Assembly: GCF_001570805.1 (NCBI RefSeq)
Contig: NZ_BCSJ01000011.1
Coordinates: forward strand, 248,001 to 312,000
Reading direction: 5' to 3'
Length of the DNA stretch: 64,000 nucleotides
Source: Brevibacterium epidermidis NBRC 14811
GTDB lineage: Bacteria; Actinomycetota; Actinomycetes; Actinomycetales; Brevibacteriaceae
Shown: positions 39,228 to 48,584 of the stretch, one piece after another
Layout: every line of letters starts with the position of its first letter
Position numbering within the stretch: the stretch's first letter is position 1
Notes under the pieces: generated by a model
The model's database searches: none
Seen by the model: only the letters and a program-made list of their open reading frames with translations
What the model was told of the DNA's origin: nothing
Translations under genes and position numbers: made by a program

Positions 39228-40511
39228 GTGGCTCGCAGTGCGGACGGAGCAGACCTGCTCAAATGCAACTTCTGTGGGAAGTCTCAGAAGCAGGTTCGGA
39301 AACTCATCGCCGGACCTGGTGTTTACATCTGCGATGAATGCATCGGATTGTGCAATGAGATCATCGAAGAGGAGCTCAGCGAATCCAGTCCGGAGCAGGC
39401 CGAACTCGAGCTGCCCAAGCCTCGTGAGATCTTCGACTTCCTCCAGGAGTACGTGGTCGGTCAGGAACCGGCGAAGAAGGCACTGTCAGTAGCCGTCTAC
39501 AACCACTACAAGCGCATCCGGTCCCTGCAGTCAGGTGACGAGAAGACCCTCGGCGGCAGCGACTCCGAGGTCGAGATTGCGAAGTCGAACATTCTGCTCG
39601 TCGGCCCTACCGGTTCGGGCAAGACCTACCTCGCCCAGTCGCTGGCCAAACGACTGAACGTTCCGTTCGCAGTCGCCGACGCCACAGCGCTGACCGAAGC
39701 AGGCTACGTCGGTGAAGACGTCGAGAACATCCTGCTCAAGCTCATCCAGGCCGCGGACTTCGACATCCAGCGTGCCGAACACGGAATCATCTACATCGAC
39801 GAGATCGATAAGATCGCCCGCAAGTCGGAGAACCCGTCGATCACTCGTGACGTGTCCGGTGAGGGCGTGCAGCAGGCACTGTTGAAGATCCTCGAAGGCA
39901 CTCAGGCATCGGTACCGCCGCAGGGCGGACGCAAACATCCGCACCAGGACTTCCTGCAGATCGACACGACCAATGTGCTCTTCATCGTCGCCGGCGCCTT
40001 CGCCGGGATGGAGGAGATCGTGGCCGGTCGCAAGGGCAAGCACGGCATCGGCTTCGGCGCCCTTCTGCAGTCGAAGAACGACGAAGAGGACCTCTACGCG
40101 GACATCCTGCCCGAAGATCTGCTCAAGTTCGGTCTCATCCCCGAATTCATCGGCCGTCTGCCGGTGCTGGCTACTGTGTCGAACCTCGACCGGGCCGCTC
40201 TCATGTCGATCCTCACCGAGCCGAAGAACGCACTGGTCAAGCAGTACCAGCGGATGTTCGAGTTCGACAATGTCTCGCTGACGTTCGAGACCGAGGCCCT
40301 CGAAGCTATCGCGGACCTCGCGCTGCTGCGCGGCACGGGAGCCCGTGGCCTGCGCTCGATCATGGAAGAGGTCCTGCAGCCGGTCATGTTCGATGTGCCC
40401 TCACGCGAGGACATCGCCGAGGTGGTCGTGACCAAGGATGTCGTCGAATCCAATGTCGCTCCGACCCTTGTGCCGAAGTCACGGAACAGGACGAATAAGA
40501 AGTCTGCCTGA
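39228..40511 (+). CDS. clpX: ATP-dependent Clp protease ATP-binding subunit ClpX
   Basis: 427 residues. N-terminal zinc domain with two CxxC pairs ([19 protein letters not shown]). AAA+ domain with Walker A GPTGSGKT, Walker [11 protein letters not shown], the pore region, and the ClpP-docking IGF loop (KHGIGFGAL). Sensor 2 is GTGARGLRS. It unfolds substrates and feeds them to ClpP1P2. GTG 39228 is favoured over GTG 39222 because AAAGG at 39215-39219 is then 8 bp away and the protein begins [13 protein letters not shown] as in relatives. Confidence 0.97.
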   Translation: MARSADGADLLKCNFCGKSQKQVRKLIAGPGVYICDECIGLCNEIIEEELSESSPEQAELELPKPREIFDFLQEYVVGQEPAKKALSVAVYNHYKRIRSLQSGDEKTLGGSDSEVEIAKSNILLVGPTGSGKTYLAQSLAKRLNVPFAVADATALTEAGYVGEDVENILLKLIQAADFDIQRAEHGIIYIDEIDKIARKSENPSITRDVSGEGVQQALLKILEGTQASVPPQGGRKHPHQDFLQIDTTNVLFIVAGAFAGMEEIVAGRKGKHGIGFGALLQSKNDEEDLYADILPEDLLKFGLIPEFIGRLPVLATVSNLDRAALMSILTEPKNALVKQYQRMFEFDNVSLTFETEALEAIADLALLRGTGARGLRSIMEEVLQPVMFDVPSREDIAEVVVTKDVVESNVAPTLVPKSRNRTNKKSA

Positions 40512-40522
40512 GTCTCTGACTC

Positions 40523-41809
40523 ATGGGACTGCTGGCTGACACGCGACCACTGCGCTATACGCCCTTCCGCAGGCTGTGGGTAGCCAACATCGTCACCGTC
40601 ATCGGTGCGCAGATGACGGTTGTGGCGATTCCCGCCCAGATCTTCCACATCACCGGGTCCTCCGGCTATGTCGGGCTCGCCGGTGCGTTCGGCCTGGTCC
40701 CGCTCATCGTCTTCGGATTGTGGGGCGGTTCATTGGCCGACGTCTTCGATCGGCGAAAACTGCTTGTGATCTCGACCGTCGGGCTGATCATCACGAGCAC
40801 GATTCTCGCGCTCCTTGCAGTGCTGAGCGTCGACAATGTCTGGTTGCTGCTGTCCGTGTTTTCGATGCAGCAGGCATTCTTCGGTCTGAATCAGCCTGCG
40901 AAGGGCGCTCTGATTCCTTCGATCGTCCCGCTCAACCTGCTGCCCGCCGCGAATTCGCTGAACATGACAGTGATGACCTTGGGTGCCGTGATCGGGCCTG
41001 TTCTCGGCGGCTCACTGATCCCGCTGTTCGGGTACCAGCTGCTCTACGTCATCGACGCCGTGTTCCTGTTCGCCACCCTCTATGCAGTGATTCGGCTTCC
41101 TTCGCTGCTGCCGCAGAAACAACCGGATACTCGCTCGGGGTTCAAAGGCATCGTTGACGGATTCCGGTATCTGCGGACGAACACCGTCGTCATGGTCTCG
41201 TTGCTGGTGGACATCATCGCGATGGTTTTCGGACTGCCGCGGGCTTTGTTCCCGCAGATCGCCGTCGAGACCTTCAACGGTCCGCCCGAGGGCGGAATCG
41301 TCTTCTCGCTGCTCTTCGCCGCTCTGGCCGCTGGGAGCGCATTGGCCGGGATCTTCTCGGGCTGGGTCTCACATGTGCAGCGTCAAGGACTCGCCGTCAT
41401 CGTCGCCATTGCAGTCTGGGGCGCGGCGATGACGGTATTCGGACTCTCACTCGAGCTTGCGTCCGGTTTCTGGCTGACCGCGCTCGTCGTCGCACTGGCA
41501 GCGCTGGCGGTCGGCGGGGGAGCCGATATCGTCTCCGGCGCTTTCCGACAGACGATGCTGCAAGAAGCCGCGACCGATGCGATGCGTGGTCGGATGCAGG
41601 GAGTGTTCATCGTCGTCGTGGCCGGCGGGCCACGTGTTGCGGACGTCCTCCACGGCTCCGTCGCGGCCGTCACGAACACCACGGTCGCCGCGGTGGGCGG
41701 CGGCATAGCCGTCATCGTCCTCGTGCTCGCCTGCGCCGCGATCTTCCCGACATTTCGGAAGTACCGAGTCGAGCGCGACTACCGCGAGCACACCGTCCCC
41801 ACAGTCTGA
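40523..41809 (+). CDS. MFS exporter (EntS/MFS_3-like)
   Basis: 428 residues with about 12 hydrophobic helices. MFS loop 2-3 signature WGGSLADVFDRRKLL near 75. FGLNQPAKGALIPSIVP in TM4-5 and the RGRMQGVFIVVVAGGPRVADV segment near TM10 are typical of the enterobactin-exporter-like MFS subfamily. 11 bp after clpX, with no obvious Shine-Dalgarno. Substrate unknown. Ends near the convergent AHSA1 gene, with no clear terminator between them. Confidence 0.85.
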   Translation: MGLLADTRPLRYTPFRRLWVANIVTVIGAQMTVVAIPAQIFHITGSSGYVGLAGAFGLVPLIVFGLWGGSLADVFDRRKLLVISTVGLIITSTILALLAVLSVDNVWLLLSVFSMQQAFFGLNQPAKGALIPSIVPLNLLPAANSLNMTVMTLGAVIGPVLGGSLIPLFGYQLLYVIDAVFLFATLYAVIRLPSLLPQKQPDTRSGFKGIVDGFRYLRTNTVVMVSLLVDIIAMVFGLPRALFPQIAVETFNGPPEGGIVFSLLFAALAAGSALAGIFSGWVSHVQRQGLAVIVAIAVWGAAMTVFGLSLELASGFWLTALVVALAALAVGGGADIVSGAFRQTMLQEAATDAMRGRMQGVFIVVVAGGPRVADVLHGSVAAVTNTTVAAVGGGIAVIVLVLACAAIFPTFRKYRVERDYREHTVPTV

Positions 41810-41863
41810 CCTTCTGCCACCACGTCCGGGCGGGAAAGGCAGGGAGTCGTTCGGAGGCTCGGA

Positions 41864-42280
41864 TCAGCGTATGTCGACGTTTTCGAGGGCCTGCTCCATC
41901 GCAGCCAGTATTCCTGGCCACCCCGATCCCATTCCCTTGAACGCCTGGAGTCCCATTGGAGTGTCGACGTCCAGCCCGGAATGAGCCAAGAACAAGCGTG
42001 TGCCCGTGCCCTCGGGGACAATCGTCCACGTCAGCGTCGAATCCAGGGTGCCTTCGGCAAATGTATAGGCGATGAGGCGCTGCGGATCGACCTTCGTGAC
42101 GGTGCACGGCTGTTTCCCGAAGCCACCCATGTCGAGAGTGAAGGAATGTCCCACGACAGGGGAGATGTCACCTGCAGCCCACCATAGGGCCATGACATCC
42201 GGCTCGGTGAGCGCCCGCCAGACTGTGGCCGGGGAGTGGGAGAGGAACTGGTCGACTTCGATCGTGCGTTCGTCTGTCAT
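41864..42280 (-). CDS. SRPBCC/AHSA1 (START-like) domain protein
   Basis: 138 residues from ATG 42280, with AGGA 8 bp upstream on the minus strand. The ATVWRALTEPDVMALWWA opening is the AHSA1 signature, and the WTIVPEGTGTRLFLAHSGLD strands follow the same fold. These proteins bind hydrophobic ligands or act as Hsp90 co-chaperone-like modules. In many bacteria they are paired with an ArsR regulator directly upstream, which here is only a remnant (42291-42398). Confidence 0.87.
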   Translation of the reverse strand: MTDERTIEVDQFLSHSPATVWRALTEPDVMALWWAAGDISPVVGHSFTLDMGGFGKQPCTVTKVDPQRLIAYTFAEGTLDSTLTWTIVPEGTGTRLFLAHSGLDVDTPMGLQAFKGMGSGWPGILAAMEQALENVDIR

Positions 42281-42290
42281 GATCTGTGTC

Positions 42291-42398
42291 CTAGTCTGTG
42301 TCGTGATCGTTCGTGGATTCCGATTTTTCGAGGTCGTCGAGTGTCTGAGACAGATCACCGAGGCGGTCGCGCCAGCAGCGCTCGAAGGGATCGAGCCA
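42291..42398 (-). pseudogene. C-terminal remnant of an ArsR-family regulator
   Basis: On the minus strand, in a frame ending at TAG 42291-42293 just 10 bp before the AHSA1 start, 35 codons read WLDPFERCWRDRLGDLSQ, then TLDDLEKSESTNDHDTD. This resembles the last helix of ArsR regulators that accompany AHSA1 genes (W-[IL]-D-x-[FY]-x-x-x-W...L). Upstream in the same frame there are at once stops (TAA, TGA, TAA) and the DNA turns AT-richer. The N-terminal winged helix is missing. The gap 42281-42705 holds only this remnant, an inverted repeat at 42466/42522, and the hairpin at 42583. Confidence 0.6.
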
Positions 42399-42582
42399 TT
42401 ATCAACATTACGCACCGCTGCTCTCACCCCATCCTGCAAGCGGCAAAGCGCATCGAAAGTTTCGTATCCCTCACCCTGCGTGGCAAACCACCCCGTTGCA
42501 ACTGGGCATTGAGAGATGGCTGGTGAGGGATGCGAGAATTGAGTGAGCGACCTTGGTCGGCGGATGGACCCGCTGAGACGAC

Positions 42583-42626
42583 GACACCCCCCGGCTCGCT
42601 GCCATCGCAGCAGGTCGGGGGGTGTC
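42583..42626. terminator. Stem-loop terminator between the ArsR remnant and AIM24 gene
   Basis: 11-bp stem GACACCCCCCG (42583-42593) with CGGGGGGTGTC (42616-42626), and a nested GCTGC/GCAGC stem in the loop. Probably terminates the minus-strand AIM24 transcript. Confidence 0.65.
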
Positions 42627-42705
42627 ACAGTGCCGTCCGGCAGCTCGGAGTTTGGGTGTCTGCCTGGTGGCCGGCGGGAGCGTCAGTCAGTGACTGACTC
42701 GTGCT

Positions 42706-43398
42706 TCAGCTGGTGGTGGCCGAGTAGACGGCGTTCTCCGCGGGCTGCACGACGACGAAGCCCGGGCCGTGGAAGGCCAGCTGCACGGACTCGCCGGAGC
42801 CGCGGCCGAAGAACGTACCGACGCTGACATCGGTCTTGATCTGCGGGGCCAGGGCCGACGACCAGCACACGGCTGCCTGCGGGTCGACGAAGGTCGGCTG
42901 CTGCGAGCAGTCGAGGACCATGGGCTCACCCTTGCAGCAGATGGCGGCGGTGCCCTGTCCGGCGAGTTCGAGGTTGAACAGTCCCGAACCGCTGACCATT
43001 GCCCCGACGCCGCCCTTGATGCGCTTGATCTCCCAGCTGAGGACATCGTCGAAGGCAAGCAGGTTCGAGGTGTTGACGGTCAGTGCGTCCTGCGGTCCCT
43101 CGAGCGCCATCATGAAGATGTTCGAGGCTTCCCGAGCGAAGAACACCTCTCCGTGTCCCTCCACGCGCATGACATTTCCGCCTTCGCCGGTGGCTGCCTT
43201 CTTCATGAACTGGCCGACCGACTTGGACCCCTGGTGGGTGAAATGGACATCACCCTGGTAGGCGACCATGGCCCCCTTGGTGGCGATCATCGGAGCGTTC
43301 GGCGTGACCACCGTACGCAGCATCTTGCTCGACTGGAGGGTCCACCGCTCCTGGTTCTGGATCTCGGCGTTGCGCTTGGAAAACAGTTCGCTTCTCAC
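42706..43398 (-). CDS. AIM24 family protein (TIGR00266-like)
   Basis: 230 residues of beta-strand-rich double-psi/trimeric AIM24 fold. Signatures: LRTVVTPNAPMIATKGAMVAYQG, VGQFMKKAATGEG, LLAFDDVLSWEIKRI and GSGLFNLELAGQGTAAI. Members occur widely in bacteria and in mitochondria; their molecular role is unclear. GTG 43398 with AAAGG upstream. The region 43399-43632 towards valS holds no gene. An 8-bp GCCCCACG/CGTGGGGC inverted repeat at 43521/43565 may be the valS terminator. Confidence 0.88.
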   Translation of the reverse strand: MRSELFSKRNAEIQNQERWTLQSSKMLRTVVTPNAPMIATKGAMVAYQGDVHFTHQGSKSVGQFMKKAATGEGGNVMRVEGHGEVFFAREASNIFMMALEGPQDALTVNTSNLLAFDDVLSWEIKRIKGGVGAMVSGSGLFNLELAGQGTAAICCKGEPMVLDCSQQPTFVDPQAAVCWSSALAPQIKTDVSVGTFFGRGSGESVQLAFHGPGFVVVQPAENAVYSATTS

Positions 43399-43632
43399 GG
43401 TTCTGGGGGCCTTTCGGTCGGGGAGAACTTCGGTACTTCTTCAGTGGTCGAGAACCATATTACGGGGGAGTGACCGCAGAACCGCGTCAATTCGTGTTTC
43501 CGTTCCGGAACATGCAAAGTGCCCCACGGCACCCGTTGCTCCGACTCTGCGAAGCAATGGCTGTCGTGGGGCTATGCGAGGACCGATCAGGTCTCGGGCC
43601 GGGCCGGACGCCAGAGGTCCGACCCGACGTCA

Positions 43633-46278
43633 TCAGTCCTGTTCGACGAAGCTGATATCGGCGATGGTGATTTCCTCGCCGGCTTCCTCTGTCACCAGGG
43701 ACTTGATGCGACCGGCGGCAGTGAGATCGCCTTCTGCTGCCTTGATCGCGGAGACGACGGAGGCCGGTGCCTGGATGGTCACCGAGGCGACCTCTGTCTT
43801 CTGCGAGACCTTGGCCTCGGTCTTCGTGCGGCGGATCTCGGTCAGGGCCGCAGCCACCGAAGCCAGCAGCTCGGGATCGACGGACGATCCCGGGTGGCTC
43901 AGTGCCTCATCGGCCGGCCACTGCGCACGGTGGACCGACCCGGTGCGCCACCAGGACCAGACCTCTTCGGTGACGAACGGCGTGAACGGCGCGAACAGGC
44001 GCAGCAGCACGTCCAGGGCGGTGGCCAGGGTGACGTGGGCCGACACCTGATCGTCGGTGCCCGAACCGCCATACGAGCGATCCTTGACCAGTTCGACGTA
44101 GTCGTCGGTGAACTCCCAGAAGAAGCTCTCGGTCACACGCAGAGCATGAGCGTAGTCGTAGGCGGCCATATGCGTTCCGGCCTGTTCGACGACGTCGGCC
44201 AGCTTCGCCAGCAGGGCCCGGTCGAGATCGTGCGTGACGGCTCCGAGCTGACCGATGAGGCCGGCATGCACGCCCTGAGCCAGAGCGAACTTCGACGCAT
44301 TGAGCAGCTTCATCGCCAGACGGCGACCGATCTGCATCTGCGTGACGTCATAGGCGGTATCGGCGCCGAGTTTCGCACTGGCAGCCCAGTAGCGGACGGC
44401 GTCGGGACCGAATCCCGGCTTCGCCTCGCCGAGGATGTCCGAGGGCACGACCACGTTGCCCTTCGATTTCGACATCTTCTTCCGGTCCGGATCGAGGATC
44501 CAGCCCGAGAGTCCGGCATGCTTCCACGGGGCCGCATCATTGAGCGAGTTCGCCCGGACGACGGTGGAGAACAGCCAGGTGCGGATGATGTCGTGTCCCT
44601 GCGGACGCAGGTCGAACGGGAAGACCTTGTCGAAGAACTCCTCATCACGCGACCAGCCGCCGAGTAGCTGCGGAGTCAGCGACGACGTCGCCCAGGTGTC
44701 GAGCACGTCCGGGTCCGCGGTGAAGCCGCCTGGCACATCGCGCTGGTCGTCGGTGAAGCCGGCAGGCGCCTCGGCGATGGGGTCGCAGGGCAGCGATTCC
44801 GGAACGATCGGGTTCTCGTAGTCGGGCTGACCATCGGCGTCGAGGCGATACCACAGGGGGATCGGGACTCCGAAGAAACGCTGCCGGGAGACCAGCCAGT
44901 CGCCGTTGAGGTTCTCCACCCAGTTCTCGTAGCGGGAGCGCATGTACGCAGGGTGCCATTCGATCTCACGACCGCGGGCGATGAGCGCATCCCGCAGTTC
45001 GGCCGAGCGACCGCCGTTGCGGATGTACCACTGACGGCTGGTGACGACCTCCAGCGGTTTGTCGCCCTTCTCGTAGAACGGGACCGGGTGGGTGATCGGC
45101 TCGATCTCGCCGATGAGGTCACCGGAGTCGATGAGCATCTGCGCAATGTCCTTGCGGGCAGAGAACGTCGTCTTTCCCGCCAGGGCCTCGTAGTTGGCCT
45201 TCGCATCGGCCTTCGGTGATGCGGCGATCCACTCGGGCACCTCGAGATTGAGGCGGCCGCCGCGGTTGATCACCGCGCGGGTCGGCAGATCCAGTTCGCG
45301 CCACCAGGTCACGTCGGTGAGGTCACCGAAGGTGCAGACCATGGCGATGCCCGTGCCCTTGTCGGACTTCGCCAGCTCATGGGCGCGGACCTCGACGCTG
45401 ACGCCGAAGAGCGGCGAAACGACGTTGGTGCCGAACAGGGAGGCGTAGCGTTCGTCATCGGGGTGGGCGACGAGCGCCACGACGGCGGGAATGAGCTCCG
45501 GGCGCGAGGTGAGGATGATGATCGGCTCCGCCGAGGTGTCGGCCAGGCCATCGGCGCCCTCGGGGAAGAACTTCACCTTGTGATAGGCGCCTTCCCGTTC
45601 CCGATCCTCGAGTTCGGCCTGCGCGACCGCAGTACCGAAGGTCACGTCCCACATGGTCGGGGCGTCCTGCGAATAGGCGTGCCCGTTCTTGAGGTCGGTG
45701 AGGAAGGCGCGCTGGCTCACGGCACGGGAATCGTCATCGATCGTGCGGTAGGTGTACTTCCAATCCACCGACAGTCCGGTGGAGCGGAAGAGGTCCTCGA
45801 ACACCTTCTCGTCCTCGGCCGAGAGCTTCTCGCACAGCTCGATGAAGTTCTGGCGAGAGACCTTGACGAAGTCACGCGAATTCTTCGGCGCCTTCGCCGG
45901 CGGCTGGAAGTCCGGGTCATAGTGCTGGCTGGGATCGCAGGTGACGCCGTAGTAGTTCTGCACCCGGCGTTCGGTCGGAAGGCCGTTGTCGTCCCATCCC
46001 AGCGGGTAGAACACGTTCTTGCCGGTCATCCGCTGGTAGCGTGCGATGATGTCGGTCTGCGTGTACGAGAACACATGTCCCACGTGCAGCGACCCCGAAG
46101 CGGTCGGCGGGGGAGTGTCGATCGAGTAGACCTGCTCGCGATCGGTGTCGACGTCGAAGGCGTAGACGTTCTGCTCGCTCCACGCGGCGTCCCATTTGTC
46201 CCGCAGGCCCTCGAGGGCCGGCTTGTCGGGCAGGTTCACTGACTCGTGCGTCGAGTCCGAAAAGGCAGGTGTGTTCAT
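43633..46278 (-). CDS. valS: Valyl-tRNA synthetase, archaeal-type
   Basis: About 881 residues from ATG 46278 (GTG 46296 is an alternative, six residues longer). Class I: HIGH motif as SGSLHVGHVFSYTQ, KMSKS loop as KKMSKSKGNVV, CP1 editing domain between them. The sequence after HIGH reads PLGWDDNGLPTERRVQNYYG. That is the form seen in archaeal and some alphaproteobacterial (Rickettsia) ValRS, not the PGTDHAGIATQ form of standard bacterial ValRS. A C-terminal coiled coil is not obvious. Charges tRNA-Val and edits Thr. Confidence 0.95.
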   Translation of the reverse strand: MNTPAFSDSTHESVNLPDKPALEGLRDKWDAAWSEQNVYAFDVDTDREQVYSIDTPPPTASGSLHVGHVFSYTQTDIIARYQRMTGKNVFYPLGWDDNGLPTERRVQNYYGVTCDPSQHYDPDFQPPAKAPKNSRDFVKVSRQNFIELCEKLSAEDEKVFEDLFRSTGLSVDWKYTYRTIDDDSRAVSQRAFLTDLKNGHAYSQDAPTMWDVTFGTAVAQAELEDREREGAYHKVKFFPEGADGLADTSAEPIIILTSRPELIPAVVALVAHPDDERYASLFGTNVVSPLFGVSVEVRAHELAKSDKGTGIAMVCTFGDLTDVTWWRELDLPTRAVINRGGRLNLEVPEWIAASPKADAKANYEALAGKTTFSARKDIAQMLIDSGDLIGEIEPITHPVPFYEKGDKPLEVVTSRQWYIRNGGRSAELRDALIARGREIEWHPAYMRSRYENWVENLNGDWLVSRQRFFGVPIPLWYRLDADGQPDYENPIVPESLPCDPIAEAPAGFTDDQRDVPGGFTADPDVLDTWATSSLTPQLLGGWSRDEEFFDKVFPFDLRPQGHDIIRTWLFSTVVRANSLNDAAPWKHAGLSGWILDPDRKKMSKSKGNVVVPSDILGEAKPGFGPDAVRYWAASAKLGADTAYDVTQMQIGRRLAMKLLNASKFALAQGVHAGLIGQLGAVTHDLDRALLAKLADVVEQAGTHMAAYDYAHALRVTESFFWEFTDDYVELVKDRSYGGSGTDDQVSAHVTLATALDVLLRLFAPFTPFVTEEVWSWWRTGSVHRAQWPADEALSHPGSSVDPELLASVAAALTEIRRTKTEAKVSQKTEVASVTIQAPASVVSAIKAAEGDLTAAGRIKSLVTEEAGEEITIADISFVEQD

Positions 46279-46464
46279 AGTTGCTGATTTTCTCACTCGG
46301 TTCGCTTTCGGCCAAACCGGTTCGCGCCCGCTGACATGCGAATCCTCGACGGCGCGAGACGGCAGCGCACCTGCTCAGGCTCACCTTCGTCGGTCCGGTG
46401 GGGCGGCTCACACCCTGAAGGGGGAGTGAGACGGTTCTGTCGCAGGCAATGAGAATATGGACGC

Positions 46465-47655
46465 ATGGCCCCTTTGGACCGAATTCCGACAGAGAATCCG
46501 CCGCCCACGTCGACCGCGTGGATGAATCCGGCACGGGCGTTCGCGATCATCGCCGTCGTCGCTATCCATTCCCTGGGCACCGTTGTCGAAGAGAACTTCG
46601 GCGGAATGGGCCCCGACTGGTGGTTGGCCAACGCCATCGACTCCGCCTGCCGGTGGTCGGTGCCCGTGTTCATCATGATCTCCGGCGCTCTGGCCCTCGA
46701 CCCCGACCGGGGCAGCAAGCCACGGAAGTTCCTGTCGAAACGGGTCTGGCGAATCGGCATCCCCCTCGTGTTCTGGACCATTGTCTACGTGCTCTTCCGG
46801 CGCTTCTACCTGCAGCCGGACGACGAATCATGGAATCCGGGCATCGCGATTCTCACCGGTTCTCCCTTCGTCCAGCTCTACTTCCTCTACGTGCTGGCCG
46901 GGCTGACTCTGCTCACCCCGTTCTTCCGCCTCCTCAGCGTCCACGGTTCACGCCGACTGCAGTGGGGGACGGGTCTGACCTTCCTCGGCATCGGCATGGC
47001 CGACCAATGGGTGTCGATGATCTTCGACGTCGGAGAAGCGAATATCGCCACGCGGTTCCTTCCGATGGCAGGCTTCTACATCCTCGGCTGGGTGCTGCGA
47101 GATATCGTCCTCTCGGTTCGCGGTGCACTCGTCGCCTGGGCGACGCTGGCCGTCGCGATCGCCGGAACCGCAGTCTGGGCCGGCCTGGGCCCCGGTGAGA
47201 AACCATGGATGTTCCCGTACGAGTACCTCGCCCCCGGAGTCGTCATCGCTTCCATGGCCGCCTACCTGCTCCTGCACTTCCACATGCGCGAAGGATTCGG
47301 CCTGCTGCACCGCTTCTACCCGTATTCCTTCGGCGTGTTCCTCCTCCATCCGCTTCTGCTCTATCCGGTGCGCAATGCCATGGGACTGCCGGACACTGTG
47401 CCCGGCGTCCTCCTCCACGCCGTCATCATGCCGATCGCCTATGCGATCGTCTGCGCCGCGATCACCTGGGCAGCCGTGAAGATCCCCGGCGTCCGCACCG
47501 TCTTCGGCGAAGGCGGGCCACGAAATCCGCACTCCCGCCCGAGCACGTCGACACCTCCGACTGAAAACGCTCCACCCGACCCGACTCTAAGCAGCCCGAT
47601 CGACGGCGATCTCGACGCCGGGGACACCGCCCCCGGACGGGAGCCGACTCCGTAG
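46465..47655 (+). CDS. Membrane acyltransferase (acyltransferase family 3, OafA/WecH-like)
   Basis: 396 residues with about ten membrane helices. Signature near the N-terminus MNPARAFAIIAVVAIHS (the R...H pair of acyltransferase 3), then RWSVPVFIMISGALAL, and late FGVFLLHPLLLYPV. Transfers an acyl (often acetyl) group to a glycan or lipid at the membrane. The last ~60 residues are a Pro/Ser/Thr-rich tail. Acceptor unknown. Single gene between valS (divergent, 186 bp) and the SDR gene. Confidence 0.87.
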   Translation: MAPLDRIPTENPPPTSTAWMNPARAFAIIAVVAIHSLGTVVEENFGGMGPDWWLANAIDSACRWSVPVFIMISGALALDPDRGSKPRKFLSKRVWRIGIPLVFWTIVYVLFRRFYLQPDDESWNPGIAILTGSPFVQLYFLYVLAGLTLLTPFFRLLSVHGSRRLQWGTGLTFLGIGMADQWVSMIFDVGEANIATRFLPMAGFYILGWVLRDIVLSVRGALVAWATLAVAIAGTAVWAGLGPGEKPWMFPYEYLAPGVVIASMAAYLLLHFHMREGFGLLHRFYPYSFGVFLLHPLLLYPVRNAMGLPDTVPGVLLHAVIMPIAYAIVCAAITWAAVKIPGVRTVFGEGGPRNPHSRPSTSTPPTENAPPDPTLSSPIDGDLDAGDTAPGREPTP

Positions 47656-47733
47656 ACTGAAACCCGAACAGGACGACTTCGCGACCGGAATCCCGACTCG
47701 CCACCCCAACCGACCCGTTAGAGGAGAACACAG

Positions 47734-48489
47734 ATGGAAACTCTCAGAGCAGTAGTCACAGGAGCCAGCTCCGGAATCGGCGCCGCCACGGTCCGACAGC
47801 TGCGCGAGCAGGGCTGGGACGTCGTGGCAGTGGCCCGCCGAGAGGACAAGCTCAAGGCCCTCGCCGAGGAGACCGGAGCCGACTACATCGTCGCCGACCT
47901 CACCGATGACGCCGCCGTCGCATCCATGGCAGAGCAGGTGCTCGCCGGGGGAGTCGTCCATTCCCTCGTGGCCAATGCCGGTGCCGCCTTCGGAACCGAC
48001 ACCGTCGCCGAGGCGTCCATCGACGGATGGCGGGACATGTTCGACATTAACGTCCTCGGTGTCCTGCGCGTCGTCAAGGCCCTGCTGCCCGCCCTCATCG
48101 ACTCCGGCCGCGGGGACATCGTCGTCATGTCCTCGACCGCGGGCCATCAGGCCTACGAAGGAGGCGGAGGCTACGTCGCCGCGAAGCACGGCACCCACTC
48201 GATGGCGGCGACCCTGCGACTCGAACTCGCCGGCGAACCCGTGCGGGTCATCGAGATCGCCCCCGGAATGGTCGCCACGGACGAATTCACCTACAAACGC
48301 GTCGGCGGTGACGAAGCGAAGGCCGCGAAGGTCTATGAAGGCGTCGAGAACCCGCTGACCGCTGACGACGTCGCCGACGCCGTCGTGTACACGCTGACCC
48401 GACCGCACCACTTCAATGTCGACCTCATGGTCATCCGACCGATCGCCCAGGCCGCCCAGCACAAAGTCGCCCGCAACCGCGGACTCTGA
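47734..48489 (+). CDS. Short-chain dehydrogenase/reductase (YdfG/NADP-serine dehydrogenase-like)
   Basis: 251 residues. Cofactor loop TGASSGIGAAT at 9-19, with AVARRE at the end of beta2 favouring NADP(H). NAGA motif, catalytic Ser (VVMSSTAGHQ) and YVAAK (Tyr/Lys). The VIEIAPGMVATDEF and EGVENPLTADDVADAV segments resemble the serine 3-dehydrogenase/YdfG subgroup. Shine-Dalgarno AGAGGAGA ahead of ATG 47734. Confidence 0.9.
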   Translation: METLRAVVTGASSGIGAATVRQLREQGWDVVAVARREDKLKALAEETGADYIVADLTDDAAVASMAEQVLAGGVVHSLVANAGAAFGTDTVAEASIDGWRDMFDINVLGVLRVVKALLPALIDSGRGDIVVMSSTAGHQAYEGGGGYVAAKHGTHSMAATLRLELAGEPVRVIEIAPGMVATDEFTYKRVGGDEAKAAKVYEGVENPLTADDVADAVVYTLTRPHHFNVDLMVIRPIAQAAQHKVARNRGL

Positions 48490-48584
48490 GCGTGCACGGC
48501 TCCTGCCCGGGGCCGCCTCGGCGAAGTGACTGAGATGTCCTGTCGAGTGGTCTCGGGCGGAGTCGACGGTATACGATTGTCTTG

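Noticed and set aside
43521..43572. GCCCCACG/CGTGGGGC inverted repeat as a firm valS terminator
   Set aside because: Only 8 bp with a 36-nt loop and no T-run; too weak to list as its own feature.
43470..43655. 61-codon plus-strand frame between the AIM24 and valS genes
   Set aside because: No Shine-Dalgarno, odd composition, overlaps the end of valS.
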